Below, piece after piece: positions 50,694 through 63,958 of a stretch of DNA of 64,000 nucleotides. Source of the stretch: Chrysomallon squamiferum (lineage: Eukaryota; Mollusca; Gastropoda; Neomphalida; Peltospiridae); NCBI GenBank assembly GCA_012295275.1, contig CM022674.1, positions 6,630,936-6,694,935 on the forward strand, given 5' to 3'. Numbering within the stretch: the stretch's first letter is position 1; each line of letters opens with the position of its first letter. Under the pieces are notes generated by a model. It was not told the DNA's origin. It did not search any database and saw only the letters and a list, made by a program, of their open reading frames with translations. A program made the position numbers and the translations under genes.

Positions 50694-53600
50694 AAAATAA
50701 AAAAAAATTGAAAAATTTATAATTAAATAAAGAAATTGAAAAATTGAAAATACTAAAATAAAAAAAAGAACAAAACTAAAAAGAAAATAAAAACTAACAA
50801 ATAAAAAAACAGAATAAAATAAAATATAAACTAAAATCAGAATAAAATGTTATTTTAGGGCTAATTTAATTCATAGTAACTTAAAAATACTTACCTCTTT
50901 ATAAAAAGATAGTGTGTGTAAATATGCACTCACACACACACACACACTACATTAACAAATTATAATAAAAGATTACTCAAAATATCTGTTTTGAGTTCTA
51001 ATACTCAACCTAGTATATTTTAAGAGGCAAACTTACCTTCATTGTTAACAACTTGTTGTCTTAAAGCATTGCTCGTCACTTGGTGCATTCTCTGCAGCCT
51101 CCAAAACAACACAACGTCGTGGCAATCCAACTGAAACAACAACAACATCGTTCAAACAACATATTTGAGAAAGAAGAGAAAAAAGGCAGCCTTTCTTTAG
51201 ATTAGTTACGTTTTAAATACATTTTAGTTTTTTTATCATTGCCAGGCTCAATAGGATTTCTTAACATTAGCTATATTTAACATAAATCAAAATGTTTTTT
51301 TTTTTTTATCATTAGTAAAGAATGGTTATTAGTAAAAAGATATTTAGAAAATGTTTTCAAAAAAGAAGGGATACTGGTAGCCTCAGAATGATTTCTTAAG
51401 ACAAGTTATATTTTACACAATTTTTTAGTTATTTATCATTAGCAAAGAATAGGTGTCAAGGATATTTAGCAAACATGTGAGAAAATTTAGAAAATGACTG
51501 CATCAGTGTCAGTGCTTAGACAAATTATTTCTAAATATATTTTGGTTTTTATCTAGAGCAAAGAATGGTTAACTGTGAAAGATATTTATAAAATCATTAA
51601 CAGGAGTAATATTTTACTAAATTAAAATGTTTGTTCTTTATCATTAGCAAAGAATGCAGATCAGTAAAAGATATTTAGCAAACATTTGAAAAAGTTTGGA
51701 AAAGAACTGCTTTGATATTATTATGTAAACTATTTTTCAGGAATATTTGTTACTTTATTATCAGTAAAGGATATTTAGAGTATATACTTACCCCTGTGTC
51801 AGCGAAACCACTCTGGTAATAATAAAATCCCTTTTTACATTCAAGTGCGTTATTTAGTGATTTCTGGAAAAAGTGTTTTCTAAAGAGATGATACCATGTT
51901 TCCCGAATCTGACAATAAAAAAAAACAATTCATAAATAAATAAATAAAAAAATAAAAAAATTCATAAATAAATAAATAAAATAAATAATTAAATAAACAA
52001 ATGAAATTAAATACAGAAATAAAGAAAAAACAAAAGAAAGAAAAAAAGAAAGATTTGCTTAAATTAAAATTGTAAATGTGTAAGCAGACATGTGTGTGCA
52101 TGCATTTAGACATGCATTTACTCAGAAACACAAAAGCATCATACATATATACACACATACACACACAAATATACAAATACAGATAGACATATACACACAG
52201 ATACACTGATTCACCTTACACAAAGTGACATATACATACATATATATATATATATATATAATATTAAAAAGATATAAACTTACAAAATCAGTTGTAACTT
52301 CAACTCCCTGGTTTTGTAAATTTTTCCTCACTGTTGTTAATTCATCTGGTGCTAGATGGCTGTTGTGTTGCTGAAATAATAATAATAATAATAATAACAA
52401 TAACAATAACAACAATAATAATAATTACAACAATGATAATAATAATGATGATAATGATAATGATGCTAACAAGAATGATAATGATGATGAAATCAGTGAG
52501 TTATAATGGAAATGATAAATAATAATACTGATGATAATGATGATAATAACAATTTTAATAACAATGATAATATTGATGATGATGATAATAACAATAACAA
52601 CAACATTTACAATAATTGTAAAGAAAACTGAAACAAAAAAAAACACAAAAAAACAAAAGCATTATAAGTTAAAACCATAATTAACATTTCAGTTTCTTGC
52701 CAAAAAATATTATTAACAATGCAAAATACATATATTTATTTAATTTCAAACAAAATGTGACAGAAATAATTTTGAAAATGATTTGAGATTTTATTCTATG
52801 ATTGTAATGCATTTACCTGCTGTGAATTGATTAGTTTCTCTAACTCGTTCTTAGTTGCAATGCGGTCTCTGTTTTCTGGTGTCAGACTTTTCCACTGAGT
52901 CCACTGCTCAAAAGTTCCTGGTCCTGTCAGCTTCTTCATGACATCATCAGCTGAAAATAATATTTTAAGAAACATAGATATATATATATATATTAAAATT
53001 AAAAGTATATATTGAAATAAAAAGTATATATAGAAATAAACACTATAGACTGAAATAAACAGTACATAAATGAAAATAAACAGTATATATTAAACACAAA
53101 TGTATGTACATATTTTTGTTTACTTTTGGTACATGCATATATCAAAATAACTTGTTTGAGTGAGTAAGTTTGATGTATGTGATAAGGGTGTTTGTGTGTG
53201 TATGTGTTGTGTATATACATTTGTATTGATGTGTCTATCTTTTAGTGTGCATGTGTGAATTAATTTGTGTGTGTGTTTGTATGTGTGTTTGTGTGAATGT
53301 ATTAATATCTGTTAACATGTTTGGGTGTGCTACATAAAAAAAAAAAAAAAAATAAAATGTTTTATTAAAAAAAAAAAAAAAATGAAGACATTTTTAATCT
53401 TTGGTTTCTGTGTCATAAGATAGAGAATTAACAAAGTGAGAAAAGCGTCAGACCTTGCTTCACTTTCTCTCTGAGTGTCTCCTCCATGAACTTGATAGAC
53501 GAATCCCACTGTTGTTTGTCTGTCACTGACCTGTCTTCCAGTACATTCAGCTGGATGACACGCTGTAAACAACACAATTGTATCTTTAATACATTTAGCT

Positions 53601-54250
53601 TCTGTCTTTAGTGTCTTTAGTATTATTGTGTTAAAATACCAAATATCTGCTAAAATAAATTAAAATAATAATAATAATAATAATAATAATATTAATAATA
53701 ATACAAATAGTAATAACAATAAAACAACAGTAATAATAGCAAGAAAAATACAAATAATAATAGTAATAATAACAAGAATAATAATGATAATAATAATAAA
53801 AACAATATGAATAATAATAAGAACAAAAAATAATAACAAAAAACAAACAACAACAACAACAACAGAAATAGTAATAATAACAATAAAAACAACAATAATA
53901 ATAGTAACAATAACAATAATAATAATAACAACAGTAATAATAACAACAACAACAACAACAGCAGCAGCAGCAACAACAGCACACATACCAAACTGTCCTC
54001 AGCCTTTGTGTCCCATGTGTGTCTTTTTCTGGCCTGTTCTATAACAGCTTGTTTGAGCTGGTCAAATATCTCGTCATGGTGACGCTTTTCTTTGTCTCTG
54101 TCTACAAGTTTTTGAAACTCTTCATGGAGGGAGTCCCAGCCTACCTGGGAGAGAAAAAACAAAAAACAATAAAAATAAAAATGAAATAAAACAAAACAAA
54201 ATAAACAAAATAAAGAAAAGTGATGAGAAAAGAATGAAACAGAAAAAAAA

Positions 54251-54303
<53 letters not shown>

Positions 54304-56396
54304 AATAAAATAAAATAAAATAAAATAAAATAAAATAAAATCTTATACATTTTTTTGAAATAATTATTTCATAAATACTGGCTCCTATAATGATACCTTT
54401 ACAGTACATAACAGAGATAAAAATATATGCAGATTAAGAATTAAAATTAAAATTAAAACAATAACAATAACAATAACAATAACAATAAAAATAATAACAA
54501 TAACAATAAAATAATAAAGATATTTAAAAAAAAAGAAGAAAAAAAAAGATAATAATAATAAAAAGAATAAAAAATAAAATAAATAAAAGATATATCATTT
54601 ACTAACTTCCACACATCTCTTAGGTAACTGGACATCTGCCCACTGCTTCAGCTTAATATCCACAGACGTGTTGAATGTTCTGTGAACAAAAAAACAAAAC
54701 AAACATAACCACAATAAACATATTAATAAAATAGCCAATAAATTATATAACATCACTTCAAATAAATAATCACAATCTGTTTTTCTCTGCACTCTCATTT
54801 TGTATGTAAAAAAATATATTCTGCTTGTTAAGAATGATGATAATACTAACAAAACTCTTTAATCTATGTTATTTTGAAACTAGAAATAATGATTAAAAAA
54901 AAGACTGTTTAACATGTATCAAAAATACCCAGATTATTTAAAGAATTAAAACGTATAAATGAAAGTTTTAAAAAATTCTCACCCAGCATTTTCTGCCTGG
55001 GCTGATGGAAGGTAAATATTTTCTATCACAAAAGTAGAATTCTTTTCCCAAAGTTTGATGTTAAATGTGTCTTCCCTGGAAAAACAATTATAAAATAATA
55101 AATAAAAAACACACAAATATCTATGATATTATATCTCACAAATGTGTGAGTGTGTGGATGTGTGGGTGAAGTAGCCAGTGCAGCATAATTCAGTTACCCC
55201 AAGCCATTAAGTAAATGTTTAATAATCACCTATAATATATTTCCCTTGATTTCAATAAAACAGCAGAATAATTGTTTTGTAATATATTATTAAAAACAAC
55301 AACATTTTTCTTAGAACTTTATACTTATATAAATAAACAGACAGATGATAACAGAAAAACAGATTGACAGACAGATTTATGTACATAGACAGAGTGACAG
55401 ATAGATGGATAGATGGATGGAGAGACAGATAGTCAAAAGACTCATAGACAGATAGAAGACAGTCAGACAGAGAGACACAGACAGATGACAGACAGACAGA
55501 CAGACACAGACAGAAGACAGACAGACAGACAGACACAGATGTAAGTGTAAAATAACATGAAGTGAGTGTACCATTGTTTGGGAGTAATCTGACTCAAGTT
55601 GACAATTTCATCAAGAATTTCACCTTTGGCTTTTTCAAATAACTCATCCTAGACAAAACACAAAGATGTGCATGAATTAATAACACACCAAACACGTTTT
55701 TAAAAATCTACAGTTTGAAACTACAACACATTTGTTGTTTTCATTTATCTGCCTGGCTACATTTGCAGATTTGTAGAAATAGTAATAAGAATAATGGCGA
55801 AATTTCAGCAGATATGAAATGGTAAAAAATTAAATTTACAAAACCAAAGTTTGGGTTTTTTCTGAAAAAAGAAATGGTCTTTTATTTAATCAATATTTTG
55901 CTGTCTGAAGCACATTCAAAGAATGATATTTTAAAAATACCTTCTTAAAACCATAGTTTAAGTCTATCTCCAACTCAATAGCCAGCTAAATAAAAGAATT
56001 TTTTAAGTAAATGAATTTGAAACATATGCATCTGTGTGGCACACCTAGCTTCATAGAGACTAATCCATACAAAAAGTTTCACTGAGAATGAAAACAGGTA
56101 AAATAGTTTTAAAGAAAATTTAATAGAAAATTTCAAAGTGATAATCAACTCACCCTATCGAGTTCTCTCATTCCAGGGAATGTGTTTTTCCACTCAGTCT
56201 CCAAGTTGAATCTAGTGGCTACAGAAAGGTAAACAGTCAATAAAAGAGTTGTTACACTCTGGTAAGTTAGCGAGTAAACAGCTAGGATACATAAAACTGA
56301 AAGTCATTTTATATGCCAATGTGTGAACCATTAATACAAGGATGTATGCACAGAGATCACCCCTAAACAAAAATGTGTCCACTTTCACTCACTCAC

Positions 56397-56467
<71 letters not shown>

Positions 56468-57377
56468 CTTTCCAGCTTTTTCACATTACATGCACCTAGC
56501 ACCTATCCAGTTACACACATACAAAGGCATACAAACAAACTTCTTTTCAAACAACACACAAACACAAGTACTGTTCCAAACTATACACAAACCCTGACAA
56601 GAAAGAACAAACTATAAACACACAGAATGTATCTGGTACTGAACTCTGGCCCACAGGAGACAAACTCTAACCTTTAAATGCATCAGCTTGTTGTTCCACT
56701 GTTTCTCTGACCATTTTCCAGAAGATGTCAGACACAGCCATACTGAGATTTCCTGTTGTCATCTGTGTTGGTTTCAAAACGCCATCTCTAAAAACATAAA
56801 ATACAAAAAAACAACTATTATACTGTATCATCACTTCTTAATGAAAACACAATATCCACTGCATCTTTTCATATAAATATATTACAATTTTTATATACAA
56901 AAACAAATAAAACAATTATTTCATGTCTATACATTATTATTTCTATGCTTAAACTCTGCTATTTAATTTATGCCTACTCTATATTCTGTGGGTTGAAGCC
57001 AAAAATCCTGTATACAGAATATCTTAGGTATGTACATATAATAAATATTTACTGATTATCTGAAAGAAAAAGCATTGACAAAAACTTGTAAACTATATAA
57101 ATTGAGATAAATATAATTATTAAATTACATAAACAATAATGAAAAAAAAGTTTGGGATTTTTAAAATTAAGGATCTGTATAAAAAATATCTATCTGAATA
57201 TTTGATTAATATCCATTATCATATTTTTATGTTAAAGATATAGTTTTATTAAATATATCTGCTGTGATATGGGAATCATTTCTTTCTTACTTGAACAGTC
57301 TGGAATTTCTGAAAAATTTGTCTTCATAGTCTTTAATGCTGCTTATACTGTCACTAGTATTGCCTGAAAACAGTGAA

Positions 57378-57412
<35 letters not shown>

Positions 57413-60400
57413 ACAAATAAATATACATGCAGCATATAAAAACACACAAGTAATGCATTTGTGTATCTGTGTGTATGTGTATGTATGTATGTCATTTATA
57501 TGTACTTACATATATGAATGGGGATGTTTATGTATGTTTGTATATGTGTTTATATATAAATAAACAAATTATTACAACTACTCCAAATACCAGTATTATT
57601 ACTTTTAATCTTCTCCTTAAAGTAGTCACAATAATATATAAAAAATTAACATTCCTTAGTGCATATAAGATTTTTCAAATGTTTGAAGTAAGCTTTGTTA
57701 ACTGACATGAACGTGTATGTAAAATCTAAACATTTTCAGTTCCAGTCAATTATTTCTAAAGCCTGTGGTTTACTTCAACTGGAAAACATTTTGAAAAACT
57801 CACAGTGAAAAACAAATTTAATATTTTTATATACCTCTTCCTGTAACAACGGCAAAATAGCCAAGAGCCTTCATTGGAAACAGTCTACCTTCCAATATTG
57901 ATTTGATCTGAAAAATACAAATAACAGAAAAAGAATAAAAATTAAAAAATTTCAATAAAACAAACAAACAAAAAAAAATAAAAAAAATAACAACAACACG
58001 AACAATAACAGTTTAATAAATATTAGCAATAGTAATAATAATAAATAATAACAATACAATAATAACAGTAATATAAAAATAATAAAAATAATAAATAAAC
58101 AGTTGAAAATCAATATTATACTGTGACATGGACTGAATTTATTCATTTATTACCAATTACTGTTACTACTGTACAGCTTTATTTAATCACATTTTTATCT
58201 ACAACTAATGTCAGTACGAATATTAAATGTTTTCCAAAATGGTTATTTTTTCCTAATTTTAATTTATTATTCATTTGTCTCATTCCAGTTATTAAAAATG
58301 TAGTGAGTGCTCTGCTCACTGTTCACTACTCACTCTGTCTGGGTTGTACAGGTTACTCTCAGCAAGGTCGACTTTAGTCAACACGAAGATTGTTCTTTTT
58401 CCAGTTGGGTCCATCTGACTCACAAAGTTAGTGACATTACTCCTTTCTGCATCCAGAGAACCATCTGTTTAATAATGAATAAATAAATAATTTAATGAAA
58501 AAAAAAATTAAAAAAAATTAAAAAATTAAAAATTAATAAATGAAAGAAAGAAAAACAAATGAATAAAGTAAGAAAATATTTAGTGACCATTCACCAGTTT
58601 TAAAATTAAGTTTGTTAGTTATTAAAATTATCTTTAAAAAAATAAATTAAAAAATGATGTAACATCCTTCAAGACTGAATGGCAGCAGATTTGTCCCCCG
58701 TTATCAAGTTATCAAACACATACCACATCCTACGATATACTAGTAACTCTTGTACATGGATCTTCAAGACAGTTCAAATTATATCAATGGATCCTTTTAC
58801 ATTTAATTTATTCTTTTAAATATCAGTCTTTTTAAATAATGGCAACAATAGAAGCCATTTAAATATAAATTAAAAAATAGGTTATGAATAGAAACATTTA
58901 AAAAAATCTATTTCTTTACTAACTAAATTCAAAATGCATCTTTAAAAAAAAAAAATAATAACAATAAATAGACAAATTTAAAAAAATGAATACTATAAAA
59001 TGGAAAAAAGATATAAGCCAAGATTTTAATGAAGGATATGTTACTGCATTACATACCTTGAATACAGAGAATTATTGCATTAGGATTTTCCATGAAACTC
59101 CCACACATTTTATTTATAGCATCTTTGGTGTCTGGTGCCATACCGGTTGTAACAGTCTGTAGTAAATAAATAAATAAATAAATAAATGAATAGTTTTATC
59201 TAAGAGGTTAAAAAAAGAAGAGAAAATGTGTAATTTTAACATAAAAAGATATGTAATATATATATGTATATATATATATATGTGTGTGTGTATATATATA
59301 TATATATATGTATGTATCTATATCTATCTCTCTCTTTATTCATTTTGCTCCTTCCTCTATGAGTGTACATGTGCATAAGTTGGAGTACATCTGAACATCT
59401 TGTGTGTGTGTGAATCATTATAAGGTTTAAAACTTACTGAAATAATTCCAGGCAGATCTACTAGCACCATTCTCTGTAATCCAGGACCTTTCACAGTCAT
59501 TGAAATACACTGAGATAAAAACATATTATGTTAAAAAAATAATAATAATCAAAAATATTTTAAAATTACAGCATAAGCTGAAAAGCATAAATTTAAGGTA
59601 ATACTAAATATTGTTTTAGGTATAACAAAATAAATAACAAAATTTTTCTTATCAGAAAAATATATATATATAATTATTGTATTTTATTTCAATTTAAAAA
59701 TTCATATTAATCTATTCTTACTATATTGTTTTCTAATATGATCTAGATTATTAATATGGTATAAAAAGGCAAAATGAATCCATTCAGGCATAACAGAATA
59801 TAACTGAAAACATATCTTTAGAAATTATTACTGAAATGAAACAATGCAAGTAAAAACAAATAATTATTTATTTACCTCAGTGCTGACCGTTTGACCTTTT
59901 TTCACAGAGGTGTTCATGCGTAACTCAACTTCTCTTCTCAGGGCAGCAAGCTGAAAAAAAAGAAATATTCAAGTCAGCACATACCTCAGAGTTTGATATC
60001 AAATACTTGAACACAACCATGTATTACACTAAATCAATTTTTTTTTTTTAAATTTACATAAACAGACATAATATATTCTTAAACATTTTGTCGCTGGGTT
60101 AAGAGGACTCCACCCATTCCCCACCCTCACATTCATCAGAAACACTATTTTTTTATTTATTATTTACTATGTAGCTGATGAAATTTTAAAACATGTGGTT
60201 CACTTATCTTCAGAACATTTTTATATTAATTTTTCAACTCATTAAAAAATCAAAGTTAAAAGGTTTTCAATTAGATTCTTTGCTATTCTTGGCAACACTG
60301 AAGATTATGGTTTTATTTTTCTTTAATCAACTATAAACATTTTACCACAACATGCATACATGGCAAACAGACTTAAAACTTAAATTTTTCGGGGGGGAAA

Positions 60401-63370
60401 TGTAAATATGATTAGCTTTAAGAGCTAAATGTAAAAACAAATTTGACATAAAGTTGGTACAAATTACAGAAAATAACTAACAAAAGAAACGTACGTCTGA
60501 CTCCTTGGTGAGGTCAAATTCTCTGCTGCTGTCTTTGAACTGAGCGACGTGGTAGGGCCCTTCACTCATAGTCACCATCACTGGTGCCCTTGTCATCATC
60601 TCACCTGAACCTCTGTAAAACAAAATGTCTGTTTCAACCTGCGTAAAATGGACAAAAGTACAACATCCTGCATAAAATGGAAAAATTAATAAACCTGTAT
60701 TTTTGTAACAATTCTGAATTTATTGTTTTTCAAACTGGGTCAGATGATAATTTGATATTTTTTTGTTTATATATTTTTTTTCTTTTAAAAAAAAAAAAGC
60801 CTTTTTTTTTAAATTACTGCTGTTTATAAATATAGTTATCAAATTCATACCTCGGAAATATTCTTGCTTGCACCAGCATCTCCAGAACACTTGTTTTACC
60901 CGAACTTTGGTCTCCTATAACAACCACCTGAAATCAACCAATAAATAAATAAATAAATAAATAAATAAACAAATAAAAAAATAAATAAATAAATAAATAA
61001 ACAACAAATAAACACACAATAATTAGAATATTTTTTCACAGTAGTTCTTATATGATATAAATTTATCTTTTAAAACCTTTCTCCTTCCTTTTTTTTTTAA
61101 AAAACAGAAGAAGCAAAAAACTTTAAAAATGATAATCAGTAACACATAATAAGACTTATAACAGGTTTTTTATATTTATTATTTTCTGTAGACAAAGGTA
61201 CATGATATTTTGTTTATGTAAATATTTATGTGTTTGTCAGATAGAACAGAATTTACTCACTCGGGGTAGGTTGTCCTGTGTGTTGTAACTTGAATCATAA
61301 ACACTGAGCTCATCCAGAACATCAGAGTACATATCTATCAACGATTTCTGTAATTAAATATCAGTTTTATATCAGCTCAGATTTATTAAAGATATAATAA
61401 AAAAATAAAAAATAAAAAATAAAAAATAAAAAAATAATAAAATAAATAAAATAAAATAAAATAAAATAAAATAAATGGATGCTTCTGAAAACAGGACTGC
61501 CTATAAATAGGAAATCTCCTCAAAACCAAACAAATTATCCTTCTTGTAAAATAAAACCTCAATAAAACAAACACCTGTCTAAACCAAAGTTTTTACACAG
61601 TCCAAGCAACTGTAAGGTCTTGGGAACTTTCTGCTAATTATCAGTTAATGATTTGATTTATGAAATAATTAAATTCTTGTTTGAAAGATGTAAGACACTG
61701 GACAAACCTTCATCACTCTTTTTTTTCCTGATTTCATTTCTTTCAACATGAGTTGTTTTCTCAACTCTTTGTTTTCTCTTTCCAGCCTCTCAATCTCCTT
61801 CTGATATCTGGCCTGCATTAAACAATAATAATAATAATAACAGTAATAATCATAATAATAATAATAATAATAAAATATAATAATAATACAGTAATAATAA
61901 CAATAACAGTAACAATATTTACAGTGATATCAAAAGTATTATTAATAACTACAATAAGAACAGTAATAATATCAATATCAATAAAAAAAATAACCAATTA
62001 ATAAGAGTAGTAGTATTGTTATAATGCTACTCTATGTCAAAAAAATAATTTACCAACTTAGAAAAAGAAAATCAAAGTTACTAATCACTTGTCAGGAAAT
62101 TTACATGGATGAATACAACACACACACACACACACACAGATTTACAATTTGTATGTTAAAAAGATGTTACTAAATATTCATCATAAACCAACCTGTACAG
62201 CCATCATTTCACTCTGAATCTGATCCAGCCTTGCTTTTCCCGAGGTCTGGAACAAATTACAAATAAGATTTTAACTTTAGTTTTGTTATTAAGTCTCAAA
62301 ACACAGCCGTTATAATAAAGGTAACAATTGTGAAAAAAGGTATCTGTGTCATAACATGAGATAAATTACTAAACAGAAGCAACAATATTTTGTTCTACAT
62401 ACCTTCGCATAGACAGTGGCATAATTAAGGTAAAGCAAGTTTCACACAAGTCCTGAAGTACTTTCAATTAAATTTAACTGATTTTTTTAGTTGATTTTAA
62501 AGAAAAATTATCTGAAAGATATGAATTAGATATCTGGACATTGCTTGCCATAGATGCTATTTTCCAGATACAACATTGTGCAAATAGTTCCTAAAAACAG
62601 ACTGGATATGAAGGATACCTTATGATGAGACTGAAATTAAAATAAAAAAGTGTGCTAGAATGGGAAAAGACCTAATAGAAGCAGTGAATAAGATGGATAA
62701 AAAAAAAAACATATATGAAAAATGTAAATAATGTCGATAATATTAACACAATTTTTTTTAAAAATTACTGAAGTCTTATAACAAATTACTAATAAATCAT
62801 AAATGTGTGTTTATTTAAATAAATGTTTTTTGTTTTTTTTTTTTTTTTGTTGTTGTTGTTTCCAAGTTAGCATTAAATGGAAACTATTTATTAATACATT
62901 AATTTTAATAAATAAAAAAACAAACATTAAATCAAACCTATTTCAAAAAACATTATTTTTAATTCAAAACAAAAGTATATATTTTTTTTAAAGTTAGTGT
63001 TAAATAGAAGGTCTTTTTAATAAAATATTAATTCAGTAGAAAATGGAAGTTTTTATTATTTCTTTAAATTTGGCATTAAATCAAAACTATCTAATAATAC
63101 ATTAATTTTAATACAAATAAAAGTTAATATTTTTAAAGTTAGCATTAAATCAAAACTGTTTAATAATGTATTAATTTTAATACAAAACAAATCTTTTTTC
63201 TTCTTCTATTTTTTTTTTTATATATATATTTTGCATTTAACAGCTTTATTTAGTAAAAAATTAATTTTAGTAGAAAACAAAACACACACTCACATCTGGT
63301 TTTGGTTCAACAGCAGATCTTGTACTTCCTCCATATATCACTCCTGTAGATGTCATTGACAAGTCAGCAT
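50151..63370 (-). CDS. OPA1: OPA1 mitochondrial dynamin-like GTPase, C-terminal 778 aa (25 exons, 5' end outside window)
   Basis: OPA1 sits on the inner mitochondrial membrane, drives its fusion and shapes cristae. Exons in coding order: 63294-63370, 62193-62246, 61708-61812, 61261-61347, 60851-60927, 60495-60612, 59876-59950, 59438-59509, 59057-59156, 58334-58464, 57835-57907, 57291-57363, 56672-56787, 56154-56218, 55572-55648, 54983-55075, 54607-54679, 53989-54144, 53454-53562, 52817-52950, 52284-52370, 51792-51908, 51037-51130, 50524-50634, 50151-50215. Phases agree throughout. A coiled coil ([14 protein letters not shown]) precedes the GTPase domain: G1 GDQSSGKT, G2 in [11 protein letters not shown]3 DLPG, G4 TKVD. 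Next come the middle/stalk and paddle exons ([57 protein letters not shown]). The C-terminal assembly helices follow ([33 protein letters not shown], stop at 50151). The mitochondrial signal, transmembrane helix and protease sites lie upstream of the window. G1 has Ser where vertebrates have Ala. Confidence 0.95.
51180..51790. repeat. Degenerate ~115-bp tandem repeat in an OPA1 intron
   Basis: About five copies of a unit with TTATCATTAGCAAAGAATG(G), (C)AGTAAAAGATATTTAGCAAA and CATTTGAAAA-like words. It fills nearly the whole intron between 51131 and 51791; the last copy runs into the exon donor. Confidence 0.75.
53640..53985. repeat. Imperfect AAT/AAC/AGC trinucleotide tract next to an OPA1 donor
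   Basis: About 320 bp of AATAAT, AACAAC and finally AGCAGC units, ending some 8 bases from the donor of exon 53989-54144. It gives spurious poly-Leu, poly-Cys and poly-Val frames. Confidence 0.9.
54243..54342. repeat. (AAAT)n - (AAAAT)n microsatellite
   Basis: AAATAAAT units followed by a regular AAAAT run in the OPA1 intron upstream of exon 53989-54144. Confidence 0.9.
55325..55542. repeat. (AGAC)n-rich tract
   Basis: ACAGACAG/ATAGATGG-type repeats in the OPA1 intron between exons 54983-55075 and 55572-55648. Confidence 0.85.
55941..55985 (-). other. Candidate 45-nt cassette exon in OPA1
   Basis: Between the exons ending ...MRELDR and starting DELFEKAK, the minus strand has TTTATTTAG, then 45 nt, then GTATTT. 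The 45 nt are phase 0 at both ends, free of stops, and encode [15 protein letters not shown]. Inclusion would add 15 residues in the stalk region. Vertebrate OPA1 joins these two exons directly, so this would be lineage-specific or an intronic decoy. Confidence 0.35.
56399..56464. repeat. (TC)n microsatellite
   Basis: A continuous TC run of about 64 bp in an OPA1 intron. Confidence 0.95.
62855..63290. repeat. Degenerate ~70-90-bp repeats in an OPA1 intron
   Basis: About five copies of AAGTTAGCATTAAATCAAAA followed by CTGTTTAATAATACATTAAT and TTTAATACAAA-like words, starting near 62863, 62990, 63066, 63137 and 63232. The last one abuts the donor of exon 63294-63370. Confidence 0.7.
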
Positions 63371-63469
63371 CTAAATAAAAACACCAGAATTATTTAATAT
63401 GTACATTGAAGGTATATCACATAGCTATATGACGATTAACAAAATACAAAATCAATGTCTTCAAATAAA

Positions 63470-63504
63470 TATAACACCATAAGATGAAACTGACAGATCA
63501 GCAT
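63470..63504 (-). repeat. Partial duplicate of OPA1 exon 63294-63370
   Basis: Minus strand after a poly-T-TAG acceptor: ATGCTGATCTGTCAGTTTCA, then TCTTATGG, in the same phase as the true exon's ATGCTGACTTGTCAATGACA. It would read ADLSVSSYGVIF against [12 protein letters not shown] in the true exon, then hits a stop (TGA). This looks like a decayed copy of the exon 5' edge plus its 3' splice site. Confidence 0.6.
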
Positions 63505-63909
63505 CTAAAAAAAAAAAAATTCCCCCCAAAACCACACCAATATCATTTGCTTTATATTATATACATTGATACAATAATATCATTATTTATAAAAATGGAA
63601 GATAACAAAGTACAATTCAAGATAGCTACAAAGTACACTGAAATACATAAGCAAAAACAAATAATAAAATACACAAGAATAAAAATATTCCTAAATGAAA
63701 AGTATCACAACTAACTAAAAACTGTAGTAAGAAATGCCAAATATCAAAGAAACAAAACTGAACAGGGATGTGTTTGATTTATGTGTGTGACATGTGTGAG
63801 CATCTGTGTGTGTGTCTGCTAGAATTTGGCAGTGAATGAATATTTTCTGTGTTGTGTAGATGTTGTTATTATGTTGTTTATGTGCATTTTTTGTTTTATT
63901 GTGAAGGTT

Positions 63910-63958
<49 letters not shown>

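Noticed and set aside
53631-53986. Poly-Cys/Tyr, poly-Val/Ile and poly-Leu open frames
   Set aside because: Translations of an imperfect trinucleotide repeat in an OPA1 intron; only the exon at 53989-54144 in that area is real.
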